Under the pieces are notes generated by a model that made no database searches, was not told where the DNA came from, and saw nothing but the letters and a program-made list of their open reading frames with translations. A program made the position numbers and the translations under genes. Positions 1 to 5,570 of a stretch of DNA of 5,570 nt are shown piece by piece. The DNA comes from an uncultured Balneolaceae bacterium (lineage in GTDB: Bacteria > Bacteroidota > Rhodothermia > Balneolales > Balneolaceae), in assembly GCA_938003885.1 (NCBI GenBank), contig CALKWT010000113.1:1-5570 (forward strand), given 5' to 3'. The stretch's first letter is position 1. The number at the start of each line of letters is the position of its first letter.

Positions 1-261
1 CATATGTGTAAAATCCAGGCTGAATGTCTGAGGACTGAGATCATTTGATGAAATATGCCAAATGTGTAAGCTACCTTCTTCTCCGCCGGGAGACAAACTC
101 CAGAAATCTACCTGGCCGCTTTTTTCCGCTACAATATCTCCGGTTACTTTCATGGTCAGCTGTCCAGGCGAATCCCCACCGGGACCGGTTGAATCATCGG
201 AGCAGGAGAGGCCGATGACGACGAGGCTAACGATCAGTAGTCTTGTATAAATCTTCATCAT
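1..261 (-). CDS. Small lipoprotein, N-terminal part, runs off the window
   Basis: This open frame has 87 codons from the ATG at 261 to the window edge with no stop, so the C-terminus lies outside. The protein starts MMKIYTRLLIVSLV and continues to a lipobox GLSC with Cys20, so signal peptidase II cleavage and lipid anchoring are expected. After the cysteine come Ser-Asp-Asp and a flexible Gly/Pro/Ser linker to about residue 33, then a part that looks beta-strand rich, with short alternating hydrophobic runs. The acidic residues just after the cysteine resemble export signals of Bacteroidota surface lipoproteins, so outer-membrane or surface location is an inference. Two adjacent ATGs (259-261 and 256-258) are possible starts; the second shortens the protein by one residue. 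No Shine-Dalgarno sequence is visible. I recognise no family, and function is unknown. That it is a real lipoprotein gene is quite likely. Confidence 0.75.
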   Translation of the reverse strand, partial: MMKIYTRLLIVSLVVIGLSCSDDSTGPGGDSPGQLTMKVTGDIVAEKSGQVDFWSLSPGGEEGSLHIWHISSNDLSPQTFSLDFTHM

Positions 262-675
262 AAGTCTTATTTTTCGTTCTTGTTGATAGAGTTAGTATTG
301 AACTCTTTTCAAATGCGTATTCAAGCGGAGAACTGACTCACAATATTTCATGGAACCACAATCGTTCATGACATCAGGCTTCTGACAGATAAGACAGAAT
401 GGATTACCTGAAGGGGCCCTTTTTGATGTAAAAGAAACCACAAGATCGTAACCTCTTGTGTCGGAGGTGCATGGACACTCCCTCTGATTTCTTCCAAAAT
501 AGAGCCTCCCCCCTCCAACCTCATGCCGGCGCGGCCCACCCCATTTGGCAGATACCTTCCATTGTTGAAAAATATTCGTGTCAGAGATGATAATTTTCAG
601 CTGGACTTGCCGCATTACAGGGTGCCAGAAAGAACTCTTGGCTTCTGAGTATTTAAACACAAATCTGACATTACT
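262..675. other. 414-bp gap between divergent lipoprotein genes
   Basis: This gap separates the minus-strand lipoprotein starting at 261 from the plus-strand lipoprotein starting at 676, so it must hold both 5' regions. I found no exact TAnnTTTG octamer pointing at either gene. The closest for the right-hand gene is TAATTTTC at 591-598, which misses the last base and lacks a good upstream TTTG. No tRNA, strong hairpin or tandem repeat is visible. A G/C-rich patch at about 505-545 stands out from the A/T-rich flanks. The only coding candidate is the minus-strand open frame described separately. Confidence 0.6.
292..615 (-). CDS. Doubtful 107-residue cysteine-containing open frame
   Basis: The frame is open on the minus strand in a stretch no other gene explains. 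From the ATG at 615 it gives 107 residues. An earlier ATG at 684 would give 130 residues but would overlap the start of the divergent gene at 676 by 9 bp. In its favour, it lies on the same strand as the lipoprotein at 261, with a 30-bp gap, as in an operon. A run of cysteines (CPC, then CLIC with two more cysteines 8 and 5 residues apart) could bind metal. Against it, no ribosome binding site precedes either start, there is no recognisable domain, and AGG/AGA arginine codons are commoner than in neighbouring genes. It may be noncoding DNA or a decayed gene. I give it low weight. Confidence 0.2.
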   Translation of the reverse strand: MRQVQLKIIISDTNIFQQWKVSAKWGGPRRHEVGGGRLYFGRNQRECPCTSDTRGYDLVVSFTSKRAPSGNPFCLICQKPDVMNDCGSMKYCESVLRLNTHLKRVQY

Positions 676-1503
676 ATGAAACATTCTTCTACATTTAAAA
701 CTGCTATTCTCCTTTTTGCATGGGCTCTGATCTTTGTCTCTTGCAGTGATAGTACATCTTCGGCTGATGATGAAGGCACGCCACCCGATGCGCTGGATTT
801 CAATCTGATCAGTGAGTCCATTCAGCCGGATCTCTCCTATTTTGAAGAAAATGATCCCGGCAAGCAGACCAGCTACGACAATTACTATACAGGCAAATGG
901 ACAGCCATTGGAATCGGCCAGATCACTTCTGTAGGCGCACTGTATGGGTTCATGCCGACGTTGGCTCTCGGAGAGCCCTCTCGCAAGGATGGAGCGTGGG
1001 TATGGACGTTTTCAACGGACGATCCCATTTATGGGGGCATGATGCCTCCCGGACAATATATGGCGATGGTACTCACAGCCAGGGATTCGGGAGATGAAAC
1101 CATATGGGACATGACGATATCCCTCTCCAATGATGAGATCCAGATTGATAATTATCGCATGATTGATGGCAGAATGAGCAAGGATGGAAGCCGGGGTTCC
1201 TGGAAATTTCATCACATGCCTGGAGCCTCTTCCGAAACCGGACTCTTTATGGAAGCGAAATGGAACCGTACAAGTGACGACAAGGTCGACATTGAGACCC
1301 AAATCTACAACGAAGGATCTGAATCCAATTGGTATACCTATTCTCAGAACGGCAATAGCCACGTGATGAGAGCGGGTAACCCGAACAGTACTGCCGGAGA
1401 TACCATCATTGAGTGGAATACAAGCACGATGATCGGCTCCATTCAGCAGGGGAGTGAGCGCTTCTGCTGGGACAGCAATTTCCAGGATACAGCCTGTTCT
1501 TAA
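676..1503 (+). CDS. Lipoprotein of unknown function, 275 residues, beta-rich
   Basis: The signal peptide has a basic start (MKHSSTFK), a hydrophobic core at about 9-20, and a lipobox FVSC with Cys23. Ser-Asp-Ser and an acidic linker to about residue 40 follow, so a lipid-anchored envelope protein is expected. The mature part is rich in aromatic residues and short beta-like segments. It contains WVWTF (108-112), an MIDGRMSKDGSRGSWKF stretch (162-178) and EAKWNR (193-198). It ends in RFCWDSNFQDTACS, where Cys264 and Cys274 could form a disulfide; they are the only cysteines besides the lipid-modified one. From memory, this combination of W-x-W, EWNR-like and terminal CWD-x4-D-x2-C patterns occurs in uncharacterised lipoproteins of Bacteroidota and relatives. 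I know no assigned function. No Shine-Dalgarno sequence precedes the ATG, but the signal peptide supports this start. The gene is divergent from the left-hand lipoprotein and convergent with the tRNA. Confidence 0.85.
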   Translation: MKHSSTFKTAILLFAWALIFVSCSDSTSSADDEGTPPDALDFNLISESIQPDLSYFEENDPGKQTSYDNYYTGKWTAIGIGQITSVGALYGFMPTLALGEPSRKDGAWVWTFSTDDPIYGGMMPPGQYMAMVLTARDSGDETIWDMTISLSNDEIQIDNYRMIDGRMSKDGSRGSWKFHHMPGASSETGLFMEAKWNRTSDDKVDIETQIYNEGSESNWYTYSQNGNSHVMRAGNPNSTAGDTIIEWNTSTMIGSIQQGSERFCWDSNFQDTACS

Positions 1504-1527
1504 AAACGGTGTCTGGTTCATTCAACG

Positions 1528-1570
1528 GATCTTCGAAAGCCGGGACAAGGTTCGCCGGTTGATGAAGATC
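1528..1570 (+). other. Imperfect stem-loop after the lipoprotein gene
   Basis: GATCTTC (1528-1534) is complementary to GAAGATC (1564-1570). Inside, AA-g-CCGG (1537-1543) can pair with CCGGTT (1555-1560) across one bulge and a small internal loop. It begins about 25 bases after the stop codon of the 275-residue lipoprotein. There is no T-run on either side, so it is not a classical intrinsic terminator. It may protect the mRNA 3' end or have no role. Confidence 0.3.
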
Positions 1571-1637
1571 ATACGAATCAAATGGTACAAACTCGAGAGG
1601 TAGGTAAAAGAAAATTGTTTGTGCCAACATTTGCACC

Positions 1638-1678
1638 AAAAACAAAAAAGCCTTGCAAGTCAATGACTTACAAGGCTT
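1638..1678 (-). terminator. Intrinsic terminator of the tRNA-Leu unit
   Basis: On the minus strand, AAGCCTTG (1678-1671) pairs perfectly with CAAGGCTT (1655-1648). The stem continues after one mismatch with AAGTC/GACTT and closes on a 3-base loop, giving about 13 base pairs. It is followed at once by TTTTGTTTTT (1647-1638). It begins 5 bases after the tRNA 3' end. No T-run follows in the plus direction, so it serves the tRNA and not the convergent lipoprotein gene. Confidence 0.88.
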
Positions 1679-1682
1679 AATG

Positions 1683-1766
1683 TGCCCTGGAATGGAGTCG
1701 AACCATCACAGCCGTTAGGCCACACGCCCCTCAAGCGTGCGCGTCTACCAATTCCGCCACCAGGGC
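1683..1766 (-). tRNA. tRNA-Leu, anticodon GAG
   Basis: The 84-base minus-strand sequence folds into a class II tRNA. The 7-bp acceptor stem GCCCTGG/CCAGGGC is perfect, and the D-arm contains GCGGAATTGGTAGACGC, which is typical of tRNA-Leu. The anticodon stem CACGC/GCGTG is perfect around the loop TTGAGGG, which places anticodon GAG at 1730-1732, reading CUC and CUU. The long variable arm has a GCC-TAAC-GGC hairpin. The T-arm is GATGG-TTCGACT-CCATT with one G-T pair. The discriminator base is A (1683). CCA is not encoded, so it must be added after transcription. The gene stands alone on its strand with its own terminator. Confidence 0.97.
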
Positions 1767-1816
1767 TTTTCAAGGTCAGTAAGATAATCCCTGAATCACT
1801 CAGAATCCAGAACTTT

Positions 1817-1848
1817 CAAAGATAGGAGTTTTTCTGACTAAATGGAAA
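1817..1848 (-). promoter_or_regulatory. Candidate Bacteroidota-type promoter for tRNA-Leu
   Basis: On the minus strand TATCTTTG (1824-1817) matches the Bacteroidota -7 consensus TAnnTTTG exactly. TTTC (1848-1845), 20 bases upstream, is one base off the -33 consensus TTTG. Transcription would start around 1810, leaving a leader of about 44 bases before the tRNA. An alternative is TATCTT at 1786-1781, closer to the tRNA but without a partner element. The assignment assumes a Bacteroidota-like primary sigma factor. Confidence 0.45.
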
Positions 1849-1889
1849 GCCTCTTGCTAAATTTATTTCGCCCGGCAAAATGATTCCGT

Positions 1890-1920
1890 TTTTATACAGC
1901 TCTTGTTCCTCCTATCTTTA
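1890..1920 (+). promoter_or_regulatory. Candidate promoter for polX
   Basis: TATCTTTA (1913-1920) matches seven of the eight positions of TAnnTTTG, with TTTT (1890-1893) 19 bases upstream in place of TTTG. It faces polX and would give a leader of about 95 bases. An 11-base core, CTCCTATCTTT (1909-1919), recurs in inverted orientation in the tRNA-side element (1818-1828). No other plus-strand candidate in the 1767-2021 gap looks better. Confidence 0.35.
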
Positions 1921-2021
1921 CAGGCGTCGGGCAGGGCCGTTCATCAAGGAAAGAACCCCTCCGACTACATAGAAATGCCGGTTCATAAGGTAAGAATCAA
2001 ATTAAACAAGATTTTGACATC

Positions 2022-3776
2022 ATGACGAATCAGGAAATTGCTGCAAAACTTCGGGAAGTTTATAATCTGATGCAGCTGGCAGGAGAGAACAGATTCCGCG
2101 CCATCGCATTCGACCGGGCTGCACAAACGATTGAAAGCCTGAATGAAGAGATCACCAAATACATTGAAGAGGACACGCTCACAGAAATCAAAGGTATCGG
2201 CAAATCGATCGCTGAAGATATAAAAGCGTACGCATCTACGGGGACCATGCCGGTTCTGCAAGATTTGAAAGAGAGGGTTCCTGACGGGCTGATCGAATGG
2301 CTTAACATATCCGGCCTCGGCCCCAAAGGTATTGTAAAGATACATCAGGCCCTCGGTATAACGGAGATACCGGAACTGAAAGAGGCTTGCCAGAGCGGAG
2401 CTATTGCTGATCTGCCGGGATTTGGAAAGAAGTCTGCGGAACGAATTCTGAAATCAATCGAATATCTCGAGAAATTCGGGGAACGGATCCGCCTCGACCA
2501 GGCCCACGACCTCGCTCAGCCTTTTTATGAGTTTATCCGGGAAATAGATGGGGTGATGGAGTGTCAGGTAGCCGGTTCCTTGCGCCGTTCAAGGGAGACG
2601 ACCGGAGATATCGATATTCTTGCCGCCGCAAAACCGGACAAGATGGAAGCGATCTTTGACGCATTTGTCAGCCATGAACTGGTTCAGGAAGTTTTGGGCC
2701 GCGGAGAGACAAAGAGCTCAGTACGAACGCTAAATGGCCGGCAGGTAGACCTTCGGATCGTCAAACCGGAAGAGTATCCGGCGGCACTCCTCTACTTTAC
2801 GGGCAGCAAAGAGCACAATATCGTCCTTCGCCAGAGGGCGCGGGAGCGTGGCATGGCGTTGAACGAATATGGCCTCTTTAAGCTGAATGAGGAGAAAAAG
2901 ACAGATTTCAGCCAGCCGGTAAGAATCAAATCTGAAGAGGAGATCTATCATAAACTGGATCTCCATTTTATCCTGCCGGAACTCCGTGAGGACCTCGGGG
3001 AGTTTGAATACTACCAGGAAAATGAACAAATGGATCTGGTGGATGCGTCCGATATCAAAGGTGTGATACATATGCACAGTACCTGGAGTGATGGCAGAAA
3101 CACCATTCGTCAAATGGCAGAGGCGTGCATGGATCTCGGTTATGAGTACATGGGGATCAGCGACCATTCCCGGACAGCGGCCTATGCAGGGGGCCTTACC
3201 ATCGAGGAGGTACATGAGCAGTGGAAAGAGATTGAGGCGCTGAACCGTGAATTTGAGAATGAGGGCAAAAATTTCAGAATCTTCAAAGGGATAGAATCCG
3301 ATATTCTTGCCGACGGCTCTCTTGATTATCCCGAAGATATTCTGGCAGGATTTGAGTTTGTGATTGCAAGCGTTCACAGCGGACTTGAATTGCCGTTGGA
3401 GGCGATGATGGAGCGCTTTGAAGCCGCCATCCAAAACCCATACACTACCATGATCGGCCACCCAACCGGACGGCTACTCCTTCGGCGCGACGAGAGTAAA
3501 CTGGACCTCAATCATTTGATAGAGCTCGCTGCCGAACGAGGTGTCCCTATCGAAATCAATGCCAATCCAAGAAGACTCGATCTGGACTGGCGTTACGGCA
3601 ACAAAGCGAGAGAGACCGGGTTGCTCACCTCCATCAATACGGATGCCCATAATATCGGTCGTATCCGGGATATGCATTACGGAGTGCTCATCGCACGAAA
3701 AGCAAAGTTTGATGCCGGCCGGGTGGTCAATACCCTCTCTGCAGCTGAGTTTGAGGAGAAGTTCATCCGAAAGTAA
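2022..3776 (+). CDS. polX: DNA polymerase/3'-5' exonuclease PolX
   Basis: This is a 584-residue cytoplasmic family X DNA polymerase, close to the usual length for bacterial PolX. Such enzymes fill short gaps in base excision repair, and the PHP domain gives 3'-5' exonuclease or end-processing activity. The N-terminal 8-kDa-like domain (about 1-80) has GENRFRAIAFDRAA. Helix-hairpin-helix motifs lie at 55-67 (IKGIGKS), 95-113 and 130-146 (LPGFGKKSAERI). The palm shows GSLRR (185-189) and GDID (195-198), with likely metal ligands Asp196, Asp198 and Asp243. TGSKEHN (260-266) fits the family. The PHP domain (about 345-575) retains His350, His352, Asp357, His382, Glu425, His452, His480, Asp541 and His543, so both active sites look intact. 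The start fits the family N-terminus, although no Shine-Dalgarno sequence is seen. It is transcribed alone; the next gene is convergent, 18 bp away. Confidence 0.97.
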   Translation: MTNQEIAAKLREVYNLMQLAGENRFRAIAFDRAAQTIESLNEEITKYIEEDTLTEIKGIGKSIAEDIKAYASTGTMPVLQDLKERVPDGLIEWLNISGLGPKGIVKIHQALGITEIPELKEACQSGAIADLPGFGKKSAERILKSIEYLEKFGERIRLDQAHDLAQPFYEFIREIDGVMECQVAGSLRRSRETTGDIDILAAAKPDKMEAIFDAFVSHELVQEVLGRGETKSSVRTLNGRQVDLRIVKPEEYPAALLYFTGSKEHNIVLRQRARERGMALNEYGLFKLNEEKKTDFSQPVRIKSEEEIYHKLDLHFILPELREDLGEFEYYQENEQMDLVDASDIKGVIHMHSTWSDGRNTIRQMAEACMDLGYEYMGISDHSRTAAYAGGLTIEEVHEQWKEIEALNREFENEGKNFRIFKGIESDILADGSLDYPEDILAGFEFVIASVHSGLELPLEAMMERFEAAIQNPYTTMIGHPTGRLLLRRDESKLDLNHLIELAAERGVPIEINANPRRLDLDWRYGNKARETGLLTSINTDAHNIGRIRDMHYGVLIARKAKFDAGRVVNTLSAAEFEEKFIRK

Positions 3777-3794
3777 GAAATGCTTTGCGAATTA

Positions 3795-5048
3795 TTAGAG
3801 TGAGGGATTCTTCATCTTCCCCATAAAGAGGATCGAACCGCTTGCCCGCTCCCTGATGAGGAAGGCAAACGGCCTGTTGACGGTAAACTTGGGTACCGAT
3901 GGAGTCACCGAAGTGAGTTGCACCCCAATAGACGTGACAGCGGCGGCTTCACTTCCCTCCTCATTCACTTCCAGAAAGGTTTTATGCTTCACCTCACTCA
4001 CAAAAAGGTTGTTTAGCCCGTTGGCTGAGAGTCCGCCCAGCTCCGCCACTCCTTCCTGAAACACTCGTTCCACTCCAAGGCTCTGCATCACTTCGTTAAG
4101 TGTTTTTTCAGACTCCATACTGAACTTCGGCATCTTCAGCTGAATGTTGCCGCTCCACAAATTCTCCGTCCAATAATCCAGGTTCTCTGCGGTGAGCTTT
4201 TCAGAAATAAATGGATCCAGCGGCTGATCCATGTCTGCAGGCATGATGATCGTCATGGTGAAGAGAGAGTCTCCATAGGGCACCTCAATCATCTGCACCT
4301 CCTCTGAAAAATAGGTCGCATAACTGCTTTCAGCCATCATCAGCTCCACACGGGTGCGGTTGCCACCCTCCGTGAAAAAATCCCCTTCAGCGGTATTCTT
4401 TTCATCAAATTGATAGAGCCATTCCCCTTTAAAATAGAGTGCGTTGATGAGATAGAGCACCATCTCTTCCGGAATTTCATCAAGAATAGAGTCAATGAGT
4501 CCGTTGGTGCTCTTTGAAACCCAATCGTTGATGCGGCCCACGGATGCCCTGTCCCGAAAGTCGAGGCCTTCTGCGCTGGCGTTGTAGTATTTATCTAATC
4601 GGGTCAGAAAGGTATCGCTGACGGAAAAACGTTCATCATGCCATACAGAATTTGCAATAGCGAATTCTACGGACTGATCCACTTCCCTGAGATATCGAAT
4701 CAGGGAGTGATAGTTTTCGTTGATCGCCTGCAGATCGTGCCCTCTTAGCTCCAACGTCTGCCTGATCTCATCGAAGGTCTCTCCCTCCGCTCCATTCAAA
4801 AGCATCGCAAAAGCGATAGAGATACTCAGCGGAGAGATGAAGATATTTTCATCCTCACCCTCTCTTGTCAATTCATGGAATATTTGATAGCTGAATTCAT
4901 TTCCAGCTTCCGAAAGCGCTTTTTCAGTATCGTCGAGTGCACGCACGATTCCATCGGCGGATGGATCAGAATCTACCACGGCCTCATTGCACCCTGTAAT
5001 CAGGACAGAATATAAAAGAGTTAGAATCACTAGTAACGAAATTCTCAT
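3795..5048 (-). CDS. Serpin-family protease inhibitor, lipoprotein-anchored
   Basis: The 417-residue product has a signal peptide MRISLLVILTLLYSVLITGC with lipobox ITGC (Cys20), then an acidic linker to about 45 and a full serpin domain to the C-terminus. Conserved serpin blocks are visible: NIFISPLSIS (68-77), NDWVSKSTNGLI (174-185), NALYFKGEW (202-210), IQLKMPKFSME (302-312) and FTVNRPFAFL (388-397). The hinge EEGSEAAAVT (363-372) has the small residues needed for loop insertion, so it is probably inhibitory. Counting 17 residues from the hinge Glu363 puts P1 at Thr379 and P1' at Ser380. The target would be an extracellular or envelope protease; which one cannot be told. There is no cysteine after Cys20. 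An in-frame ATG at 5123 would add 25 residues before the signal peptide and is rejected. AGGTAG just before 5048 supports the start used. The gene is convergent with polX and divergent from hisF. Confidence 0.95.
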   Translation of the reverse strand: MRISLLVILTLLYSVLITGCNEAVVDSDPSADGIVRALDDTEKALSEAGNEFSYQIFHELTREGEDENIFISPLSISIAFAMLLNGAEGETFDEIRQTLELRGHDLQAINENYHSLIRYLREVDQSVEFAIANSVWHDERFSVSDTFLTRLDKYYNASAEGLDFRDRASVGRINDWVSKSTNGLIDSILDEIPEEMVLYLINALYFKGEWLYQFDEKNTAEGDFFTEGGNRTRVELMMAESSYATYFSEEVQMIEVPYGDSLFTMTIIMPADMDQPLDPFISEKLTAENLDYWTENLWSGNIQLKMPKFSMESEKTLNEVMQSLGVERVFQEGVAELGGLSANGLNNLFVSEVKHKTFLEVNEEGSEAAAVTSIGVQLTSVTPSVPKFTVNRPFAFLIRERASGSILFMGKMKNPSL

Positions 5049-5050
5049 AT

Positions 5051-5056
5051 CTACCT
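5051..5056 (-). promoter_or_regulatory. Ribosome binding site of the serpin gene
   Basis: AGGTAG on the minus strand ends two bases before the ATG at 5048, with AGG five bases from the start codon, and an A-rich stretch lies further upstream. It is the only recognisable Shine-Dalgarno-like sequence before a gene in this window. It decides for the signal-peptide start over the ATG at 5123. Confidence 0.5.
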
Positions 5057-5337
5057 GTTTTTTGTTTTTGATAATGGAGATGACCAAAGGCGTTGACTTC
5101 AGCCGGGTTCTCAGCCCTGACATTTTAAAATCGTTATATGGCCATCAAGATGACATCTGTCCGATACAAGGCTTCTGATGCCGCATCGTAACCGTAAAGG
5201 ACCACTTATTGAAATCCCCATACGGTTAATACGTTAAATCAGCTGAAAACGCCACATGAAGAGAAAAAAATCCCTTATTCCATCTATGCAGGCACACCTC
5301 GTCTGGTTTTCTACAATTAAAAACTTTTTACGTTCCG

Positions 5338-5345
5338 TACTTTTG
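5338..5345 (+). promoter_or_regulatory. Candidate -7 element of the hisF promoter
   Basis: TACTTTTG matches TAnnTTTG exactly and points at hisF, ending 28 bases before its ATG. That would give a leader of roughly 20 bases. A matching TTTG 19-21 bases upstream is missing; the region there is A/T-rich (around 5315-5329). The octamer alone is weak evidence. Confidence 0.35.
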
Positions 5346-5373
5346 GAATTATTCTGTTATCTTGCGCCCGATT

Positions 5374-5570
5374 ATGCTTATGAAAAGAATTATACCCTGT
5401 CTCGATATAAAAGACGGACGAACCGTTAAAGGTGTTAACTTCGAAGGACTCGTAGACGCAGGTGATCCTGTAGAACTTGCGCGGCGATATGTCCAGGAGG
5501 GGGCCGATGAAATCGTCTTTCTCGATATAACGGCAACCACTGAAAAGCGCGAAACGCTGACTGATCTGGT
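5374..5570 (+). CDS. hisF: Imidazole glycerol phosphate synthase subunit HisF, N-terminal part
   Basis: The first 65 residues of about 250 are present; the rest lies beyond the right edge. HisF is the cyclase subunit that, with ammonia from the glutaminase HisH, turns PRFAR into imidazole glycerol phosphate and AICAR in cytoplasmic histidine biosynthesis. The start MLMKRIIPCLDIKDGRTVKG matches the family's first beta strand and loop. Asp11, the catalytic general acid/base, is present. Arg5 and Glu46 of the ammonia gate and Asp51 are at the same numbers as in the well-studied Thermotoga enzyme, and GDPVELARRY and FLDITAT are family hallmarks. Numbering from the ATG at 5374 makes these residues align, so it is preferred over the ATG at 5380. 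No Shine-Dalgarno sequence is seen. No his gene lies directly upstream, so hisF is first in its transcription unit here. hisA, the related half-barrel, is unlikely given the motif match. Confidence 0.95.
   Translation, partial: MLMKRIIPCLDIKDGRTVKGVNFEGLVDAGDPVELARRYVQEGADEIVFLDITATTEKRETLTDL

Larger units (their letters stand above)
5049..5373. other. 325-bp divergent spacer between serpin and hisF
   Basis: This gap holds the 5' regions of the serpin gene (minus) and hisF (plus). Near hisF there is a promoter-like octamer, listed separately. No exact TAnnTTTG element faces the serpin gene. A 10-bp palindrome ATTTTAAAAT lies at 5122-5131, about 75 bases upstream of the serpin start, and an 8-bp inverted repeat TAACCGTA/TACGGTTA lies at 5189-5196 and 5221-5228. 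Both are short enough to occur by chance. I see no RNA gene, no attenuator-like leader rich in His codons before hisF, and no credible small gene. Confidence 0.55.

Noticed and set aside
1012..1521. A 169-codon open frame on the minus strand under the 275-residue lipoprotein gene
   Set aside because: The plus-strand frame has a convincing signal peptide and family-like ending; the antisense frame has no domain or ribosome binding site.
1528..1570. Intrinsic terminator of the 275-residue lipoprotein gene
   Set aside because: The stem is imperfect and not followed by a T-run, so it is kept only as a stem-loop of unknown role.
2730..3461. A 243-codon open frame on the minus strand inside polX
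   Set aside because: It is antisense to the PolX palm and PHP coding sequence, has no recognisable domain, and is explained by the codon bias of polX.
5049..5123. A 25-residue N-terminal extension of the serpin
   Set aside because: It would bury the lipoprotein signal peptide inside the protein. The ATG at 5048 has AGGTAG before it and starts exactly at the signal peptide.
5122..5131. Palindrome ATTTTAAAAT as a regulator site
   Set aside because: It is a low-complexity A/T palindrome in an A/T-rich region, with no second copy near the serpin or hisF starts.
5189..5228. Inverted repeat TAACCGTA/TACGGTTA as an operator
   Set aside because: Eight pairs with a 24-base spacer can arise by chance in a gap this long, and the repeat does not overlap any promoter candidate.

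Overview
The window reads as chromosomal DNA from a Bacteroidota-like bacterium, possibly the Balneolota/Rhodothermia side. This is inferred from three things. Three genes begin with lipoprotein signal peptides ending in a cysteine followed by Ser/Asp/Glu/Asn. Most starts lack a Shine-Dalgarno sequence. Several upstream regions carry octamers of the Bacteroidota -7 type (TAnnTTTG). No species can be named from the sequence alone. No mobile element, CRISPR array or phage gene was seen.

Layout from left to right. Positions 1-261 (minus) hold the N-terminal part of a small lipoprotein that runs off the left edge. Positions 262-675 form a gap with a doubtful cysteine-containing open frame. Positions 676-1503 (plus) encode a 275-residue lipoprotein of unknown function. 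Facing it is a complete tRNA unit on the minus strand: a likely promoter near 1817-1848, tRNA-Leu(GAG) at 1683-1766, and a strong intrinsic terminator at 1638-1678. Positions 2022-3776 (plus) encode a bacterial family X DNA polymerase (PolX) with Pol beta-like and PHP domains, both with their expected metal ligands. Tail to tail with it, 18 bp away, is a minus-strand serpin gene (3795-5048) with a lipoprotein signal peptide. After a 325-bp divergent spacer, hisF of histidine biosynthesis starts at 5374 and runs off the right edge.

The genes do not form one pathway: DNA repair (PolX), translation (tRNA-Leu), amino acid synthesis (HisF) and envelope lipoproteins are mixed, mostly as single-gene units in alternating orientation. 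The feature most worth follow-up is the membrane-anchored, apparently inhibitory serpin. The paired divergent promoter-like elements between the tRNA and polX come next. I do not see convincing evidence of an undescribed multi-gene system here.
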